NCBI RefSeq assembly: GCF_007474605.1
Contig: NZ_VHKL01000004.1
Span: forward strand, 62,001 to 126,000
Direction: 5' to 3'
DNA length: 64,000 nucleotides
From: Rhodoligotrophos appendicifer
GTDB lineage: Bacteria > Pseudomonadota > Alphaproteobacteria > Rhizobiales > Im1
The notes under the pieces were generated by a model. The model was not told the origin of the DNA, made no database searches, and saw only the letters and a program-made list of their open reading frames with translations. Position numbers and translations under genes: made by a program. Below, one piece after another: positions 1 to 8,946 of the stretch (position 1 is its first letter; each line of letters opens with the position of its first letter).

Positions 1-420
1 GGTCAGGCGGGAGCGGAGGTTCATCATCTCAGCGACGATGCGGAGGAGGGAATGTCCGTCGCCGATCCGCACGTCAAAGCGACCCCAGATTACCGTCTCG
101 TTCTCCAACACCGATTGCAGCGCCAGCATAGCCTCTTCAGATAACTCCGTGTCGGCGTGAAGAAACAAAAGTAAGTGTCCCTTCGAGGCGGTTGTCCCGG
201 CATTCATCTGGCGGGCACGACCCCGTCTCGCTCCCATGACGAGGTCTGCCAGGGGCACAGCCACTTCCTGGGTACAATCCGAACTGCCGCCGTCGACGAC
301 CACGATTTCGGCGCCGCGTTCGCGCAACGGGACAAGACTACGGAGAGTGCGGCCGATCCTTTTTCCCTCGTTGAGGGTCGGTATGATGATCGAGAGCCCC
401 TGGAATTTTGTCGAATTCAT
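1..420 (-). CDS. Family-2 glycosyltransferase (rSAM/selenodomain-associated type), C-terminus off the window
   Basis: The first 140 residues are visible and the gene runs off the left edge. It opens with SIIIPTLNEG and continues with VVDGGSSD and an LLFLHADTE segment. This is the GT-A fold nucleotide-sugar layout, with HADTE standing in for the DxD metal site. The pattern fits the TIGR04283 group of glycosyltransferase-like proteins, whose substrate is unknown. The ATG overlaps the ynjD stop codon by four bases (ATGA), so it is the last gene of the radical SAM-ynjBCD operon and is probably translationally coupled to it. It is cytoplasmic as far as can be seen. The family call is good, but the substrate is not inferable. 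Confidence 0.85.
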   Translation of the reverse strand, partial: MNSTKFQGLSIIIPTLNEGKRIGRTLRSLVPLRERGAEIVVVDGGSSDCTQEVAVPLADLVMGARRGRARQMNAGTTASKGHLLLFLHADTELSEEAMLALQSVLENETVIWGRFDVRIGDGHSLLRIVAEMMNLRSRLT

Positions 421-1106
421 GCAGGCTTCGGCAGTGGCTTGTCGATGGAGACGACGGGGCCCCCGGTGGCCGTAGCATCGGCCGGATCATGGGTCACGAG
501 CAGAGCCGGCAGGCCCCGCTCGAGAATGTGAGAAAAGACGAAGTCTCGGAACTCCTCGCGCAGCTCGACATCGAGCTTTCCGAACGGCTCGTCCAGAAGC
601 AGGGCACGCGGCTCAGCGAGCAGGGTGCGCAGCAAGGCGACACGAGCCTTCTGTCCCCCGGACAGGGTGGCGGGATCGCGATCAGCGTATCCGGCCAGCC
701 CGGCGCTTGCCAAAGCCTCTTCCACAACCGCGCGGCGTGCATCGCGTCGCCTCAGTCGCGTACGTGGGATGCCGAACAGCAGATTGCCGCCCACCGAGAG
801 ATGCGGGAAGAGGATCGCGTCCTGAAACAAAACCCCGAGGCGCCTTTCTTCCGGCGGTCTGTGGCTTAAGAGCTCCGTCCCGATCGAGATCTGACCCGAA
901 GCATGAAACGCGCTGCGGTCGATAAAACCGCCGATATAGGCCAGCAGTGTCGACTTTCCGGAGCCGCTGGCTCCCATGAGCGTCGTAGCCATTCCTGGCT
1001 CTATAATGAGCGACAGGCCGTCGACGAGGGGCTCGGTGCGGCCGAGGACGGTGATCGTGACGTCGCGCAGGTGGAGAGCGAACGGTGCGGCCTGGATGCC
1101 CTTCAT
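417..1106 (-). CDS. ynjD: ABC transporter ATP-binding protein, YnjD type
   Basis: This 229-residue ATPase powers the YnjBC importer. Walker A GASGSGKST lies at about 45-53, the Q-loop glutamine at about 95, the signature LSGGQ at 148-152, Walker B LLLDEP around 170 and the switch histidine in LLVTHD near 206. The reading frame stays open far upstream, but homology begins at the ATG at 1106. That ATG overlaps the permease stop codon as ATGA and has a G-rich stretch in front of it. It is cytosolic and peripheral to the membrane. It is assigned to YnjD rather than a generic ATPase because of its neighbours YnjB and YnjC. Confidence 0.9.
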   Translation of the reverse strand: MKGIQAAPFALHLRDVTITVLGRTEPLVDGLSLIIEPGMATTLMGASGSGKSTLLAYIGGFIDRSAFHASGQISIGTELLSHRPPEERRLGVLFQDAILFPHLSVGGNLLFGIPRTRLRRRDARRAVVEEALASAGLAGYADRDPATLSGGQKARVALLRTLLAEPRALLLDEPFGKLDVELREEFRDFVFSHILERGLPALLVTHDPADATATGGPVVSIDKPLPKPA

Positions 1107-2815
1107 CGTGACAGATCCCCCCTTTTGCGGAACAGGAGCAGGGGTAGAAGGAGGGCGAGGCCGTAGACGGCCCAGGGCAGAGCGGATTGCAGCAGGGCTA
1201 CCATGCCGATCACACGCCTGTCCCCGCCGCTGGCAAGGGTCACTGCTTCTGTAGTGAGGGTGGAAACGCGGCCGGCGCCGGCAAACAGCGTCGGCAGGTA
1301 TTGTCCGACGCTCACTGCAAATCCCACTGCCACTCCGGCGAGGATCGGCCGCGCCAGGAGTGGCAGCTTGACTTCGAGGAAGATCCGCAAAGGCTTTGCC
1401 CCGAGCGCTGCCGCGCTGGCAGCAAAGCGTGGGTCGAGGGCACGGAACGGATCTGCAAGCGACAGGAAGACATAGGGCAAGACGAAGACCATGTGCGCCC
1501 AGACCACGGCGAAGAGGGTGCCATCGAGCCTGAGGCGGATCAACAGTACCTGAATGCCGAAGAGAAAGGCGATCTGCGGAACCAGCAGCGGCATGTACAA
1601 AAGCCACAGTGCGGTTTTACCCGGCCGTAGTCCTTGTCGCTGTTCGTTTTCGAGGCAGCCGAGGGCGAGCGCTAGGGATATCAGCGTGGACAGGGTGGCG
1701 ATTAAGGCTGTCGTGACGACCGTCGAGAGGATCTGCCCCCCGCGATCGAGCCAAAGGGACATTTGCCAGGCCGTGGGCAAAATGTCTGGAAACCGCCAGG
1801 TTTTGGCGATCGACCACAGTGCCATACCGAGGATCGAAGCGAGGCCCATCCCGCCGACGAGGATCGCTGCTGCCCCTGCCAGCATCGTCACAGTTGCCTG
1901 CCCCTTCAGGGCGCCACCCCGTTCGATCAGACGACGCCCGACGCCTGCCAGCGGTGTTTCTGCGAGCCACCACAGGGCAATGCACGCGACGACGAGGAGG
2001 AGTTGCAGGATGGCCGCCGCCGAGGCCGGGTAATAGAGATCGAGATCATAATCGGAGAACCACAGGGTGGCCATCACCGCCAGTGGCGGTGGGTTTCCTG
2101 GGCCTAGGATCATTGCCACGTCGACGACCGACAGCGAAAAAGCCAGGACCGCAAAGATGGGCAACCGGATCTGGGGATAGATCTGTGGAAATACCGCCTT
2201 GAGCCAGGCAGCGGCCGGGCGCTGCCCAAGGGCGCGGGCGCTCGCCAGGATCTGACGGACGGGTATCTGCGACGAGGCGGCAAGAATCATCAAGACGAGA
2301 TAGGGCGTCTCCTTCAACAGGAGCCCAGCGATCAATGCGATCCCGGAAGGATCCTGTACGGTCACCAACTCGGCTGGCGGCCGGGTGCTCCCGGTGAACA
2401 GGGACACGAAGCGGACCAGCCACCCGCTGGGCATGATCAGAAACGCAAAGCCCAAGGCCATGGCACTGTGGGGGCTTGCCAGGAGCGGTCCCAGCCATCG
2501 CCGAAGCCGTTGGACGAAGGCGGATTGCGCCGCCATCGCGCAGAATCCCACGGCGAGGACGAAGGAGATGACAGTGGCAGCGAGCCCGGTTGTCAGCGAC
2601 AGGATCAAGGCAATCGCGAATCCTGGTGCCGAAAATAACGCGCGCCAGCTGTCGAGGGAGAGCTCCGTCCCTCCGATTGCCGCGAAGATCCCAAAGGCCG
2701 GCATCAGCGTGAATGCCAAGCCGAGGGCAATCGGAATGCCGAGCACAGTGAGCGTGAGAACCGGTGCGAAGCTGAGCCACATGCTCCGGACTACCGGACG
2801 TAGCGCATTTGCCAT
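1103..2815 (-). CDS. ynjC: ABC transporter fused permease, YnjC type
   Basis: This is a double-length inner-membrane permease of about 560 residues, with roughly twelve hydrophobic segments in two repeats. Each half carries an EAA-type coupling loop: one contains ASARALGQRPAAAWLKAV, the other AAALGAKPLRIFLEVKL. Fused permeases of this kind occur in YnjC and ThiP. The pairing with a YnjB-type binding protein favours YnjC. The start is uncertain. The ATG at 2815 overlaps ynjB by 25 bases, while an internal ATG at 2782 (MWLSFAP) follows the ynjB stop directly. Neither has a strong ribosome-binding site, so translation is probably coupled to ynjB. Confidence 0.88.
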   Translation of the reverse strand: MANALRPVVRSMWLSFAPVLTLTVLGIPIALGLAFTLMPAFGIFAAIGGTELSLDSWRALFSAPGFAIALILSLTTGLAATVISFVLAVGFCAMAAQSAFVQRLRRWLGPLLASPHSAMALGFAFLIMPSGWLVRFVSLFTGSTRPPAELVTVQDPSGIALIAGLLLKETPYLVLMILAASSQIPVRQILASARALGQRPAAAWLKAVFPQIYPQIRLPIFAVLAFSLSVVDVAMILGPGNPPPLAVMATLWFSDYDLDLYYPASAAAILQLLLVVACIALWWLAETPLAGVGRRLIERGGALKGQATVTMLAGAAAILVGGMGLASILGMALWSIAKTWRFPDILPTAWQMSLWLDRGGQILSTVVTTALIATLSTLISLALALGCLENEQRQGLRPGKTALWLLYMPLLVPQIAFLFGIQVLLIRLRLDGTLFAVVWAHMVFVLPYVFLSLADPFRALDPRFAASAAALGAKPLRIFLEVKLPLLARPILAGVAVGFAVSVGQYLPTLFAGAGRVSTLTTEAVTLASGGDRRVIGMVALLQSALPWAVYGLALLLPLLLFRKRGDLSR

Positions 2816-4005
2816 TCGGCGACGAGGCGGGTCATCCAGCTGGGATCAGGCTCCAGAAGGGCCGTTCCCAGCTCGGCGTTGGTCGGCAGGCCTACCGCAT
2901 CAGCCGGCCGCTCAAACAGCTGGCGCTGCGCCGCATCGAGCTTGTCGAGATCCAGCACCGTGAAATTGCCCATGGTCATCGGGTCCTGAGCCCGCGCCTG
3001 AATCTCTGGCTCGAGAAGCAGATTGGCCACCACCATGGCGCCTTCCTTATGGGCGGCATTGAAGGGGATCGCCACGAAGCTGGTATTGCCGATCGTGCCA
3101 CCGTCGAGGACATAGACACGTGCCGTGTCAGGCAGGGTGCCGTTCTGAATCGAAACGGCGGCCTCCGACGGATTGAAGGAGATCGCGATGTCGATTTCAT
3201 TGTCGCTCAGCAGTTGTTTCTGTGCCGGTCCGGTATTCGGGAACTCGTTCCCGCCTTGCCAGAGCAATGGTTTGAGCTTGTCGTACCACGCCCAGAACGG
3301 GGCCGTGACCGTCGCAAAAGTCTCTTCGGTCGCCGGCGTTTGCAGAAGCTTGGGATCGTCTGCAAGTTCGTAGAGCGCCTGCTTGAGGAAGGTCGCTCCG
3401 AGAAAGTTCCTGACATCCGGATGGGTCAGTCGGCCGGGATGTTCCGTCGCCCATCCAAGCATTTCCTTCATGGATTTAGGGAGGCTCGGCAACGGGGTCC
3501 TCGCACTGTGAAAGACAAAGACCAGCTGCGCCATTCGCCAGGGTGATTCATAGCCATCGACGGGAATGGTGAAGTCGACGAGGTTGGAGGGCTTGTCAGC
3601 AATGTCCACAAAGCGCCAGTTCGGAAGATGCGAGGCGAACGGACCGAACAACAGGCCCTGCTTCTTCATGGTCAGGAAGTTAGGGCCATTGATCCAGATC
3701 AGATCCACAGATCCACCTTCCTCCCGACCAGCGGCCTTCTCCGCGACCACCCGTGTCACCGCCTCGGCGGTGTCCTTGAGTTTCACATGGCGCAGAGAGA
3801 CGCCATAGCGGTTCTCGGCCTCTCTACCGACCCAGTCGATGAAATCATTCGTCTGCGTGTCGCCGGCCCAGGCATTGAAATAGACGGTCTGGCCCCGCGC
3901 CTTTGCCAAGACCTCCTGCCAATCGCCGGTCTCGGCCGCCGAGGCGGTCAACAGCGATGCCACTAGGAGGCCCAGCGCCATGCCAATCGACCGAAACCCG
4001 ATCAT
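2791..4005 (-). CDS. ynjB: ABC transporter periplasmic binding protein, YnjB type
   Basis: This 404-residue exported solute-binding protein has a signal peptide of about 23 residues (hydrophobic ALGLLVASLL, then ASA before AETGDW). The mature part has the segments VYFNAWAGD, SVDLIWINGPNF and PVDGYESPW that I associate with YnjB-like binding proteins, related to the thiamine/iron class. The ligand of YnjB is not known. The start codon overlaps the stop of the radical SAM gene (ATGA), which makes it the second gene of the operon. Coupling a binding protein directly to a radical SAM enzyme suggests the transported molecule is a substrate, precursor or product of that enzyme; this is inference. 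Confidence 0.88.
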   Translation of the reverse strand: MIGFRSIGMALGLLVASLLTASAAETGDWQEVLAKARGQTVYFNAWAGDTQTNDFIDWVGREAENRYGVSLRHVKLKDTAEAVTRVVAEKAAGREEGGSVDLIWINGPNFLTMKKQGLLFGPFASHLPNWRFVDIADKPSNLVDFTIPVDGYESPWRMAQLVFVFHSARTPLPSLPKSMKEMLGWATEHPGRLTHPDVRNFLGATFLKQALYELADDPKLLQTPATEETFATVTAPFWAWYDKLKPLLWQGGNEFPNTGPAQKQLLSDNEIDIAISFNPSEAAVSIQNGTLPDTARVYVLDGGTIGNTSFVAIPFNAAHKEGAMVVANLLLEPEIQARAQDPMTMGNFTVLDLDKLDAAQRQLFERPADAVGLPTNAELGTALLEPDPSWMTRLVAEWQMRYVR

Positions 4006-5072
4006 GCCGGCACTCCGAGATAGGTTCGACTACGCCGATTTATTTTTGCCTTTTGTAGGATGGGCCCCAACACTTCTTCATGGAACGCATCGCAGCCGAT
4101 GCAGAGATTGGCATAATCCTTCCCCTGGGGCGTCTTGGTGCGGCTCCGGTCCAGGAAGCGCTCCAGGGACCAGTCATAGGCAATCCCCATGCGCTCCGGG
4201 TGGCCCATAGAGATCGCCTCGAGCGCTGGCTCTCCGGCCAGGGATTCGAGAATGTCGATGAGCTTTTCGTCCAGCAGATTGCCGAGTGGCACCTTGGTCT
4301 TGACGCAGCAGGGATAGAGATCGCCCGTCGGTTCGATGGATACCTCGGAACCCGAATAGCCATGTTGCAGGAAGTTCAGTCCGCCGGACCAGCGGTTGCA
4401 GAAATTATCCGCCAGGGACGCGGTCGATAGGCCGTTGCTCCAGGCCCGTCCGCGCGGCCAAAGCTTGCCGATCCAGCTGTCGGGCGTTGCGCCGAAAAAA
4501 CTGTAGAGAGGGCCATCCTCTTCGTGCCAATTGCGGGTCGATGCGGATAAGCCGGAGGCTTTGAGGCCGGCACGATCGAACATGGCCGTGAGCCTGTCCC
4601 TGAAGGCGCGTTGCCTGTCGGGGCCTTTCATGCCGACATGGAAATCATCGATCCCAGAGACGGAAATCATGTAGATCCCTCGCGAAAGCAAATCGTCGAT
4701 GATCTCCTCGGTGATGAGGTCACCCGTGGTTTGGACCACGATCTTGACCCCGCTGGCGTGGCGGTAGCGCGAGATCAAAGCTTCGATCAGCGGGTAGGTC
4801 ACGGCCAGGCGAATGGGATCGAGCAGCGATTCACCTCCCGAAAGGATGATTCTTCCGGTCTTTTCAGGAAGACTGCCATCGGGGCGGGGCGCCTCCAGAT
4901 CGAGATATGTCATGCGCCCCGGCAGGTTATTGACGATCAGGGGAAAGTTTGTCCGGGCTTCCTCCACCACCTCGCCGAGCCGATCTCGGACATAAGGGCG
5001 AAACTTGTCTTCATAGCAATGTTTGCATTTCCGGTGGCAGGCCCAGGACATGACCCAGTAAAGCGATTCCAT
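4002..5072 (-). CDS. Radical SAM protein with C-terminal cysteine (SPASM/twitch-like) region
   Basis: This is a 356-residue radical SAM enzyme. The [4Fe-4S]/SAM motif CHRKCKHC spans residues 12-19 (CxxxCxxC) and the GGE motif is at about 79-81 (ILSGGES). The C-terminus has CC at about 255-256 in a GDLYPCC segment, followed by PLGNL, and CIGC at about 324-327. This resembles the auxiliary-cluster SPASM/twitch domains of peptide- or cofactor-modifying enzymes. It leads the operon with ynjBCD and a glycosyltransferase. I do not recognise a characterised orthologue. No small precursor-peptide gene is evident next to it, so a small-molecule or protein substrate is as likely as a RiPP. Confidence 0.85.
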   Translation of the reverse strand: MESLYWVMSWACHRKCKHCYEDKFRPYVRDRLGEVVEEARTNFPLIVNNLPGRMTYLDLEAPRPDGSLPEKTGRIILSGGESLLDPIRLAVTYPLIEALISRYRHASGVKIVVQTTGDLITEEIIDDLLSRGIYMISVSGIDDFHVGMKGPDRQRAFRDRLTAMFDRAGLKASGLSASTRNWHEEDGPLYSFFGATPDSWIGKLWPRGRAWSNGLSTASLADNFCNRWSGGLNFLQHGYSGSEVSIEPTGDLYPCCVKTKVPLGNLLDEKLIDILESLAGEPALEAISMGHPERMGIAYDWSLERFLDRSRTKTPQGKDYANLCIGCDAFHEEVLGPILQKAKINRRSRTYLGVPA

Positions 5073-5391
5073 TGATATCTTCCATGTCGAATGATCTGCT
5101 CGTTTGCACTACGCAGGTTTATGAGCGTCCCTGAACACGAAGTGGTCCAGTGAAATCTCGGTGTCCTCTGCTTTGACTCAGCCCTCGCTGCCCAGGAGAA
5201 CTGACCACGAACTAAAAGCATGACTTAGTCGGCTGGCATCGCAGGTCGTTACAGTCGCCATGACATAACGCCGTAGGAAAAGACCGATCCGGGGCGTCCG
5301 ATGGTAATGTTCCAGCCCTGGAGATGACTTACCACCAGTGACCCATGCACGCGCCGCAGGCAGTTCATATGCAGACACGAGGGGCAGGCCA
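5073..5391. promoter_or_regulatory. Divergent intergenic region between radical SAM operon and cyclase gene
   Basis: About 320 bases lie between two divergently transcribed genes and must hold the promoters of both. I see no convincing gene here, no strong -35/-10 pair and no riboswitch fold. The ribosome-binding site of the cyclase (GGGGCAGG near 5381) is at the right end. Confidence 0.4.
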
Positions 5392-6744
5392 ATGTGGGCA
5401 GACATAAAGAGGGCGGCGGAGGCAATCGGCAGCGGCACTGCTCGTGCCCGCTTCGATGCCTTGCCGGCCACAGTCGTCACCGCCATCCGGAAACAGGACG
5501 CCACGAGCGAAATCCTGATCCGTGCCATCCAACTGACGATCACATTGCTGTTTGCCCTCCTGTATGCGATCTCCCCTAAAACGGATGCCGGCACGGATTT
5601 TCAACTAACACCCTTCGCCCTGGGAATTTATATCGCCATCAATTTCTTCCTTTTGATTTATTTTCTAAAGAAATCTATCCCTGAATGGCTCGTATTCCTC
5701 TCAATAGTGATCGACATTAGCCTATTAATGATTTTGATATGGAGCTTTCACGTTCAATACGGCCAGCCTCCCTCATTCTACCTCAAGGTTCCGACCTTTT
5801 TATATATTTTTATCTTCATAGCGCTCCGGGCATTGCGGTTTCAGCCACGGTTTGTCTTGTTCGCCGGAATAATTAGTTCGGCCGGCTGGATCGTCATGGT
5901 GGCCTATGTGGCTCTGTACGATCCTTCGGGCATGGTTATCACCAGGGACTATGTCGAATATCTCACGAGCAATTCGGTGCTGATCGGGGCGGAGGTCGAC
6001 AAAATCCTCTCCGTCATCATCGTAACGGGCGTGCTCTGGCTCGCGCTGCGACGGGCACGCAAACTGCTCATCGATTCAATCGCCGAGGGGGCCGCGGCAC
6101 AGAACTTCTCGCGGTTCTTCGATGAGCCGGTCGCAACACGGATCAGATCGTCGCATGCATCCGATATCGGCAAGGGCCGACGTTGCGACGCCGCGGTGCT
6201 GTTCATCGATTTGCGGGGTTTCACCGATCTGGCCGCAAGCCGGGATCCGGAAACCGTGATCGTCTTGCTATCAGAATACCGGGCACAGATCGGCAGCATC
6301 ATTCGCCGCCATGGCGGTGCCATCGACAAATTCCTTGGCGACGGGATCATGGCCTCCTTTGGGACAGTGAGTGACGGCACTCCCTATGCAGCGAACGCAT
6401 TACGGGCCGTCGATGAACTCCTCCACCGCGTAGCGAGTTGGCGTGAGGCGCACGGCCCCCTGTCGCTCCTGTCGGAACGCCCGCTTGGGGGCGCGGTCGT
6501 GGCCGGTACGGTGGTGTTCGGCGTGGTGGGAGACGGCGATCATCTCGAATTCACCGTGATCGGCTCCAGTGTCAATCTCGCCGCCAAGCTCGAAAAGTAC
6601 AATAAGGAGATCGGAACACTGGCGCTGACGACCCCGCAGACCCTTGCCGTGGCGACCAGCCAGGGCTACCGGCCGGATCGACCAATCGAGATCCGGCGTG
6701 CCGATTTTTTCGGCCTGAACGAATTGGCGGTGATTGGGTCATGA
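5392..6744 (+). CDS. Membrane-bound class III adenylate/guanylate cyclase
   Basis: This 450-residue protein has an N-terminal module of five to six membrane segments (roughly residues 50-220) and a C-terminal class III nucleotidyl cyclase domain. The domain shows FIDLRGFTD and FLGDGIMASFG, which carry the two metal-binding aspartates, and VIGSSVNLAAKLE. The usual transition-state arginine is lysine in NLAAK. A linker, NFSRFFDEP, precedes the catalytic domain as in many rhizobial cyclases. The start at 5392 is preferred over an upstream ATG because of the GGGGCAGG ribosome-binding site. It probably makes cAMP in response to a membrane or ligand signal, but the signal is unknown. It stands alone between two redox gene blocks. 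Confidence 0.85.
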   Translation: MWADIKRAAEAIGSGTARARFDALPATVVTAIRKQDATSEILIRAIQLTITLLFALLYAISPKTDAGTDFQLTPFALGIYIAINFFLLIYFLKKSIPEWLVFLSIVIDISLLMILIWSFHVQYGQPPSFYLKVPTFLYIFIFIALRALRFQPRFVLFAGIISSAGWIVMVAYVALYDPSGMVITRDYVEYLTSNSVLIGAEVDKILSVIIVTGVLWLALRRARKLLIDSIAEGAAAQNFSRFFDEPVATRIRSSHASDIGKGRRCDAAVLFIDLRGFTDLAASRDPETVIVLLSEYRAQIGSIIRRHGGAIDKFLGDGIMASFGTVSDGTPYAANALRAVDELLHRVASWREAHGPLSLLSERPLGGAVVAGTVVFGVVGDGDHLEFTVIGSSVNLAAKLEKYNKEIGTLALTTPQTLAVATSQGYRPDRPIEIRRADFFGLNELAVIGS

Positions 6745-6813
6745 GGTCCTCGCGCCCCTTGATGGACCTTCCTGACCAGCCTGGTGGCTTTCTAAGAAAG
6801 CGAGAGGTTCGAG

Positions 6814-8220
6814 ATGACGTCCGATAGGCAATGCGATGTGTGTGTGATCGGCGCAGGGTCGGGCGGGCTTTCCGTCGCGGCCGGCGCGGCGCAGCTCGGA
6901 CTCAAGACAGTGCTCATCGAGCCCGGCCTGATGGGGGGTGACTGCCTCAATACTGGCTGCGTCCCGTCCAAGGCTCTCCTGGCATTAGCCAAACGCGCGC
7001 ATTTGGACAGCGATCGACCGGCGTTCACGCGTCATCAGATCCGAGACTACATCCGGGAGACGATCGACCAAATCGCGCCCCACGATTCCCAGGAGCGCCT
7101 TGAGGGTCTCGGCGTTCACGTCGTCCGCCAGCATGCAACATTCGAAAGTGCCACGCGGCTGTTGGCCGGGGAGACCGCGATCACGGCGCGATATTTCGTC
7201 GTGGCGGCAGGCTCCCACGCCGCGGTGCCCCCGATACCGGGGCTGGATCCCCGTCGAATCCTGACCAATGAGACAATCTTCTCGATCGCCGAGACGCCCG
7301 ACCATCTCGTGGTCATCGGAGGAGGGCCAATCGGCATTGAGATGGCCCAGGCGCATCGCAGATTGGGCAGCAAGGTGACCGTGCTGGAAATACATCGCAT
7401 CCTGCCCAAGGACGAACCCGAGCTGGTCGAGATCGTTCGCCGCACTCTCGAGGCCCAGGGTGTCGAAATCCTCGAGAATGTGAAGGTGGAGGCGGTCGAG
7501 TATCTCGACACAGGCACGCGCGTCTGGATCGAGCATGCCGGGACCCGACGCAGCCTTGAGGGATCTCATCTGCTCATCTCAGTCGGGCGGAAAGTCAATG
7601 TGGATGGTCTCGGGCTAGACGCGGCCGGCATCGCTTTCGATGGCAAGGGGATCAAGACGGATGCGCGGCTTCGGACCAGCCAGAAACACATCTTCGCCAT
7701 CGGCGATATCGCAGGTGGCCCTCAATTCACCCATGTGGCCGGCTATCACGCGGGCATCGTCATCCGCAACATTGCCTTCCGACTACCGGCGAAGGTCGAT
7801 TATTCCGCTTTGCCCTGGGTGACCTACACCGATCCCGAGCTTGCCCATGTCGGCCTGACCTTGACGGAGGCCAGAGAGCGCTTCGGCAAGGATGTAAGAG
7901 GCCCGGTCCACTCCTTTAAAAGTGTGGACCGCGCGGTGGCGGAGCGCCGTGAAGAGGGCCTTCTGAAGCTTGTGGCGCGGAGCAATGGTCGAATCCTGGG
8001 ATGCTCGATCGTCGCTCCCGGCGCCGGCGAAATGATCGGCGTCTGGGGCCTTGCCATCCAGCAAAAGCTGAAACTGAAGGACGTTGCCAGCTTGATCCTG
8101 CCCTATCCCACCTTCTCCGAGATCAGCAAACAGGCGGCCAGCGAATGGTACAAACCGACGCTGTTCGGCGACCGCACCCGGTGGCTGGTGAGGTTGTTGC
8201 AGAAGCTGCCACAGTTGTAG
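6814..8220 (+). CDS. Mercuric reductase-like FAD/NAD(P) disulfide oxidoreductase
   Basis: This 468-residue flavoprotein belongs to the dihydrolipoamide dehydrogenase/mercuric reductase group. It has an N-terminal FAD GAGSGG site at about 14-19, the redox pair GGDCLNTGC (Cys44 and Cys49), an NAD GGGPIG site and FAIGDIAGG. It lacks the N-terminal heavy-metal domain and the C-terminal cysteine pair needed for mercury transfer. The dimer-interface motif normally HPTxxE is YPTFSE, with tyrosine in place of histidine. It is therefore unlikely to be a true MerA or lipoamide dehydrogenase. It converges on a TVP38 gene, and this protein type often accompanies or is fused to TVP38 proteins. The physiological substrate is unknown. 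Confidence 0.85.
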   Translation: MTSDRQCDVCVIGAGSGGLSVAAGAAQLGLKTVLIEPGLMGGDCLNTGCVPSKALLALAKRAHLDSDRPAFTRHQIRDYIRETIDQIAPHDSQERLEGLGVHVVRQHATFESATRLLAGETAITARYFVVAAGSHAAVPPIPGLDPRRILTNETIFSIAETPDHLVVIGGGPIGIEMAQAHRRLGSKVTVLEIHRILPKDEPELVEIVRRTLEAQGVEILENVKVEAVEYLDTGTRVWIEHAGTRRSLEGSHLLISVGRKVNVDGLGLDAAGIAFDGKGIKTDARLRTSQKHIFAIGDIAGGPQFTHVAGYHAGIVIRNIAFRLPAKVDYSALPWVTYTDPELAHVGLTLTEARERFGKDVRGPVHSFKSVDRAVAERREEGLLKLVARSNGRILGCSIVAPGAGEMIGVWGLAIQQKLKLKDVASLILPYPTFSEISKQAASEWYKPTLFGDRTRWLVRLLQKLPQL

Positions 8221-8235
8221 CAGAGATACTGCCAC

Positions 8236-8946
8236 TTAGCCGGCCTTGCTTCCGCGGGCGCACCATTGCCGGTAGAGGGTCGGCACCAGGGCCATCACGC
8301 CAAGCAAAGAGAAGGCGATGAGTGTCTTCGCCGAGATTAGATCGCCCGGGTCCGTGATGGTCGACAGTTCGCCGCCGAGATTGGCATAGACGAAGGACCC
8401 GGGAATGATGCCGATGAATGTCGCCAGGGCGAAAGTTCCCGTTTCGATAGAGAACATGGCGGGGACGATATTGACCAGGAAGAATGGAAATACGGGTACA
8501 AGGCGCATGAAGAGGAGATAGCCGAAGGCGTTCTCCTGCATATTCGCCGCCACCTTCTGGTAAAGCGGTCCGGCCTTGCTGCGCAGACCCTCCCCGAATG
8601 ACGTCTTCGCGATGGAGAAAATGGCCACCGCGCCGAGCGTCGCACCCACCACGACGAGAGCCGTTCCGATCCAGCGACCGAAAAGGAAGCCGCCGAGAAG
8701 CGTGAGCACGGTTGCAGCTGGCAGCGACAGGGCGACCACAGCGGCATAGAACACGATGAACAGAGCCCCGGAAGCGATCGGCCGGGCTTCCACCCAGTTC
8801 AGAAGCTCGTCCCGATGCGCCGCAATCCACTTGATGTCGAGCCACGCCGCGACACCGGAGAGATGGGCTGCCATCGCCGCGAGAAGAAGCAGGAGGATCA
8901 ACAGGTAGGAGAGCTTGAGCTTCTTCATGGGGAGGGACAAGCTCAT
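8236..8946 (-). CDS. TVP38/TMEM64 family membrane protein (YdjX/YdjZ-like)
   Basis: This is a 236-residue integral membrane protein of the TVP38/TMEM64 (DedA-like, VTT) family. An N-terminal membrane anchor is followed by the core with LPAATVLTLLGGFLFG, then FGYLLFMRLVPVFPFF and IPGSFVYANLGGEL. These G- and P-rich re-entrant motifs are typical of the family. E. coli YdjX and YdjZ, next to ynjA-F, belong to the same family. The start codon overlaps the upstream anti-sigma stop codon (ATGA), so it is the terminal gene of the sigma/anti-sigma operon. Likely roles are lipid scrambling or membrane homeostasis, from knowledge of the superfamily only. Confidence 0.88.
   Translation of the reverse strand: MSLSLPMKKLKLSYLLILLLLLAAMAAHLSGVAAWLDIKWIAAHRDELLNWVEARPIASGALFIVFYAAVVALSLPAATVLTLLGGFLFGRWIGTALVVVGATLGAVAIFSIAKTSFGEGLRSKAGPLYQKVAANMQENAFGYLLFMRLVPVFPFFLVNIVPAMFSIETGTFALATFIGIIPGSFVYANLGGELSTITDPGDLISAKTLIAFSLLGVMALVPTLYRQWCARGSKAG

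Noticed and set aside
417-1607. Longer ABC ATPase reading frame with 167 extra N-terminal residues
   Set aside because: The extra residues are in the antisense-like shadow of the permease gene, show arginine/proline-rich composition and no ABC homology. The ATG at 1106 overlaps the permease stop and is the natural start.
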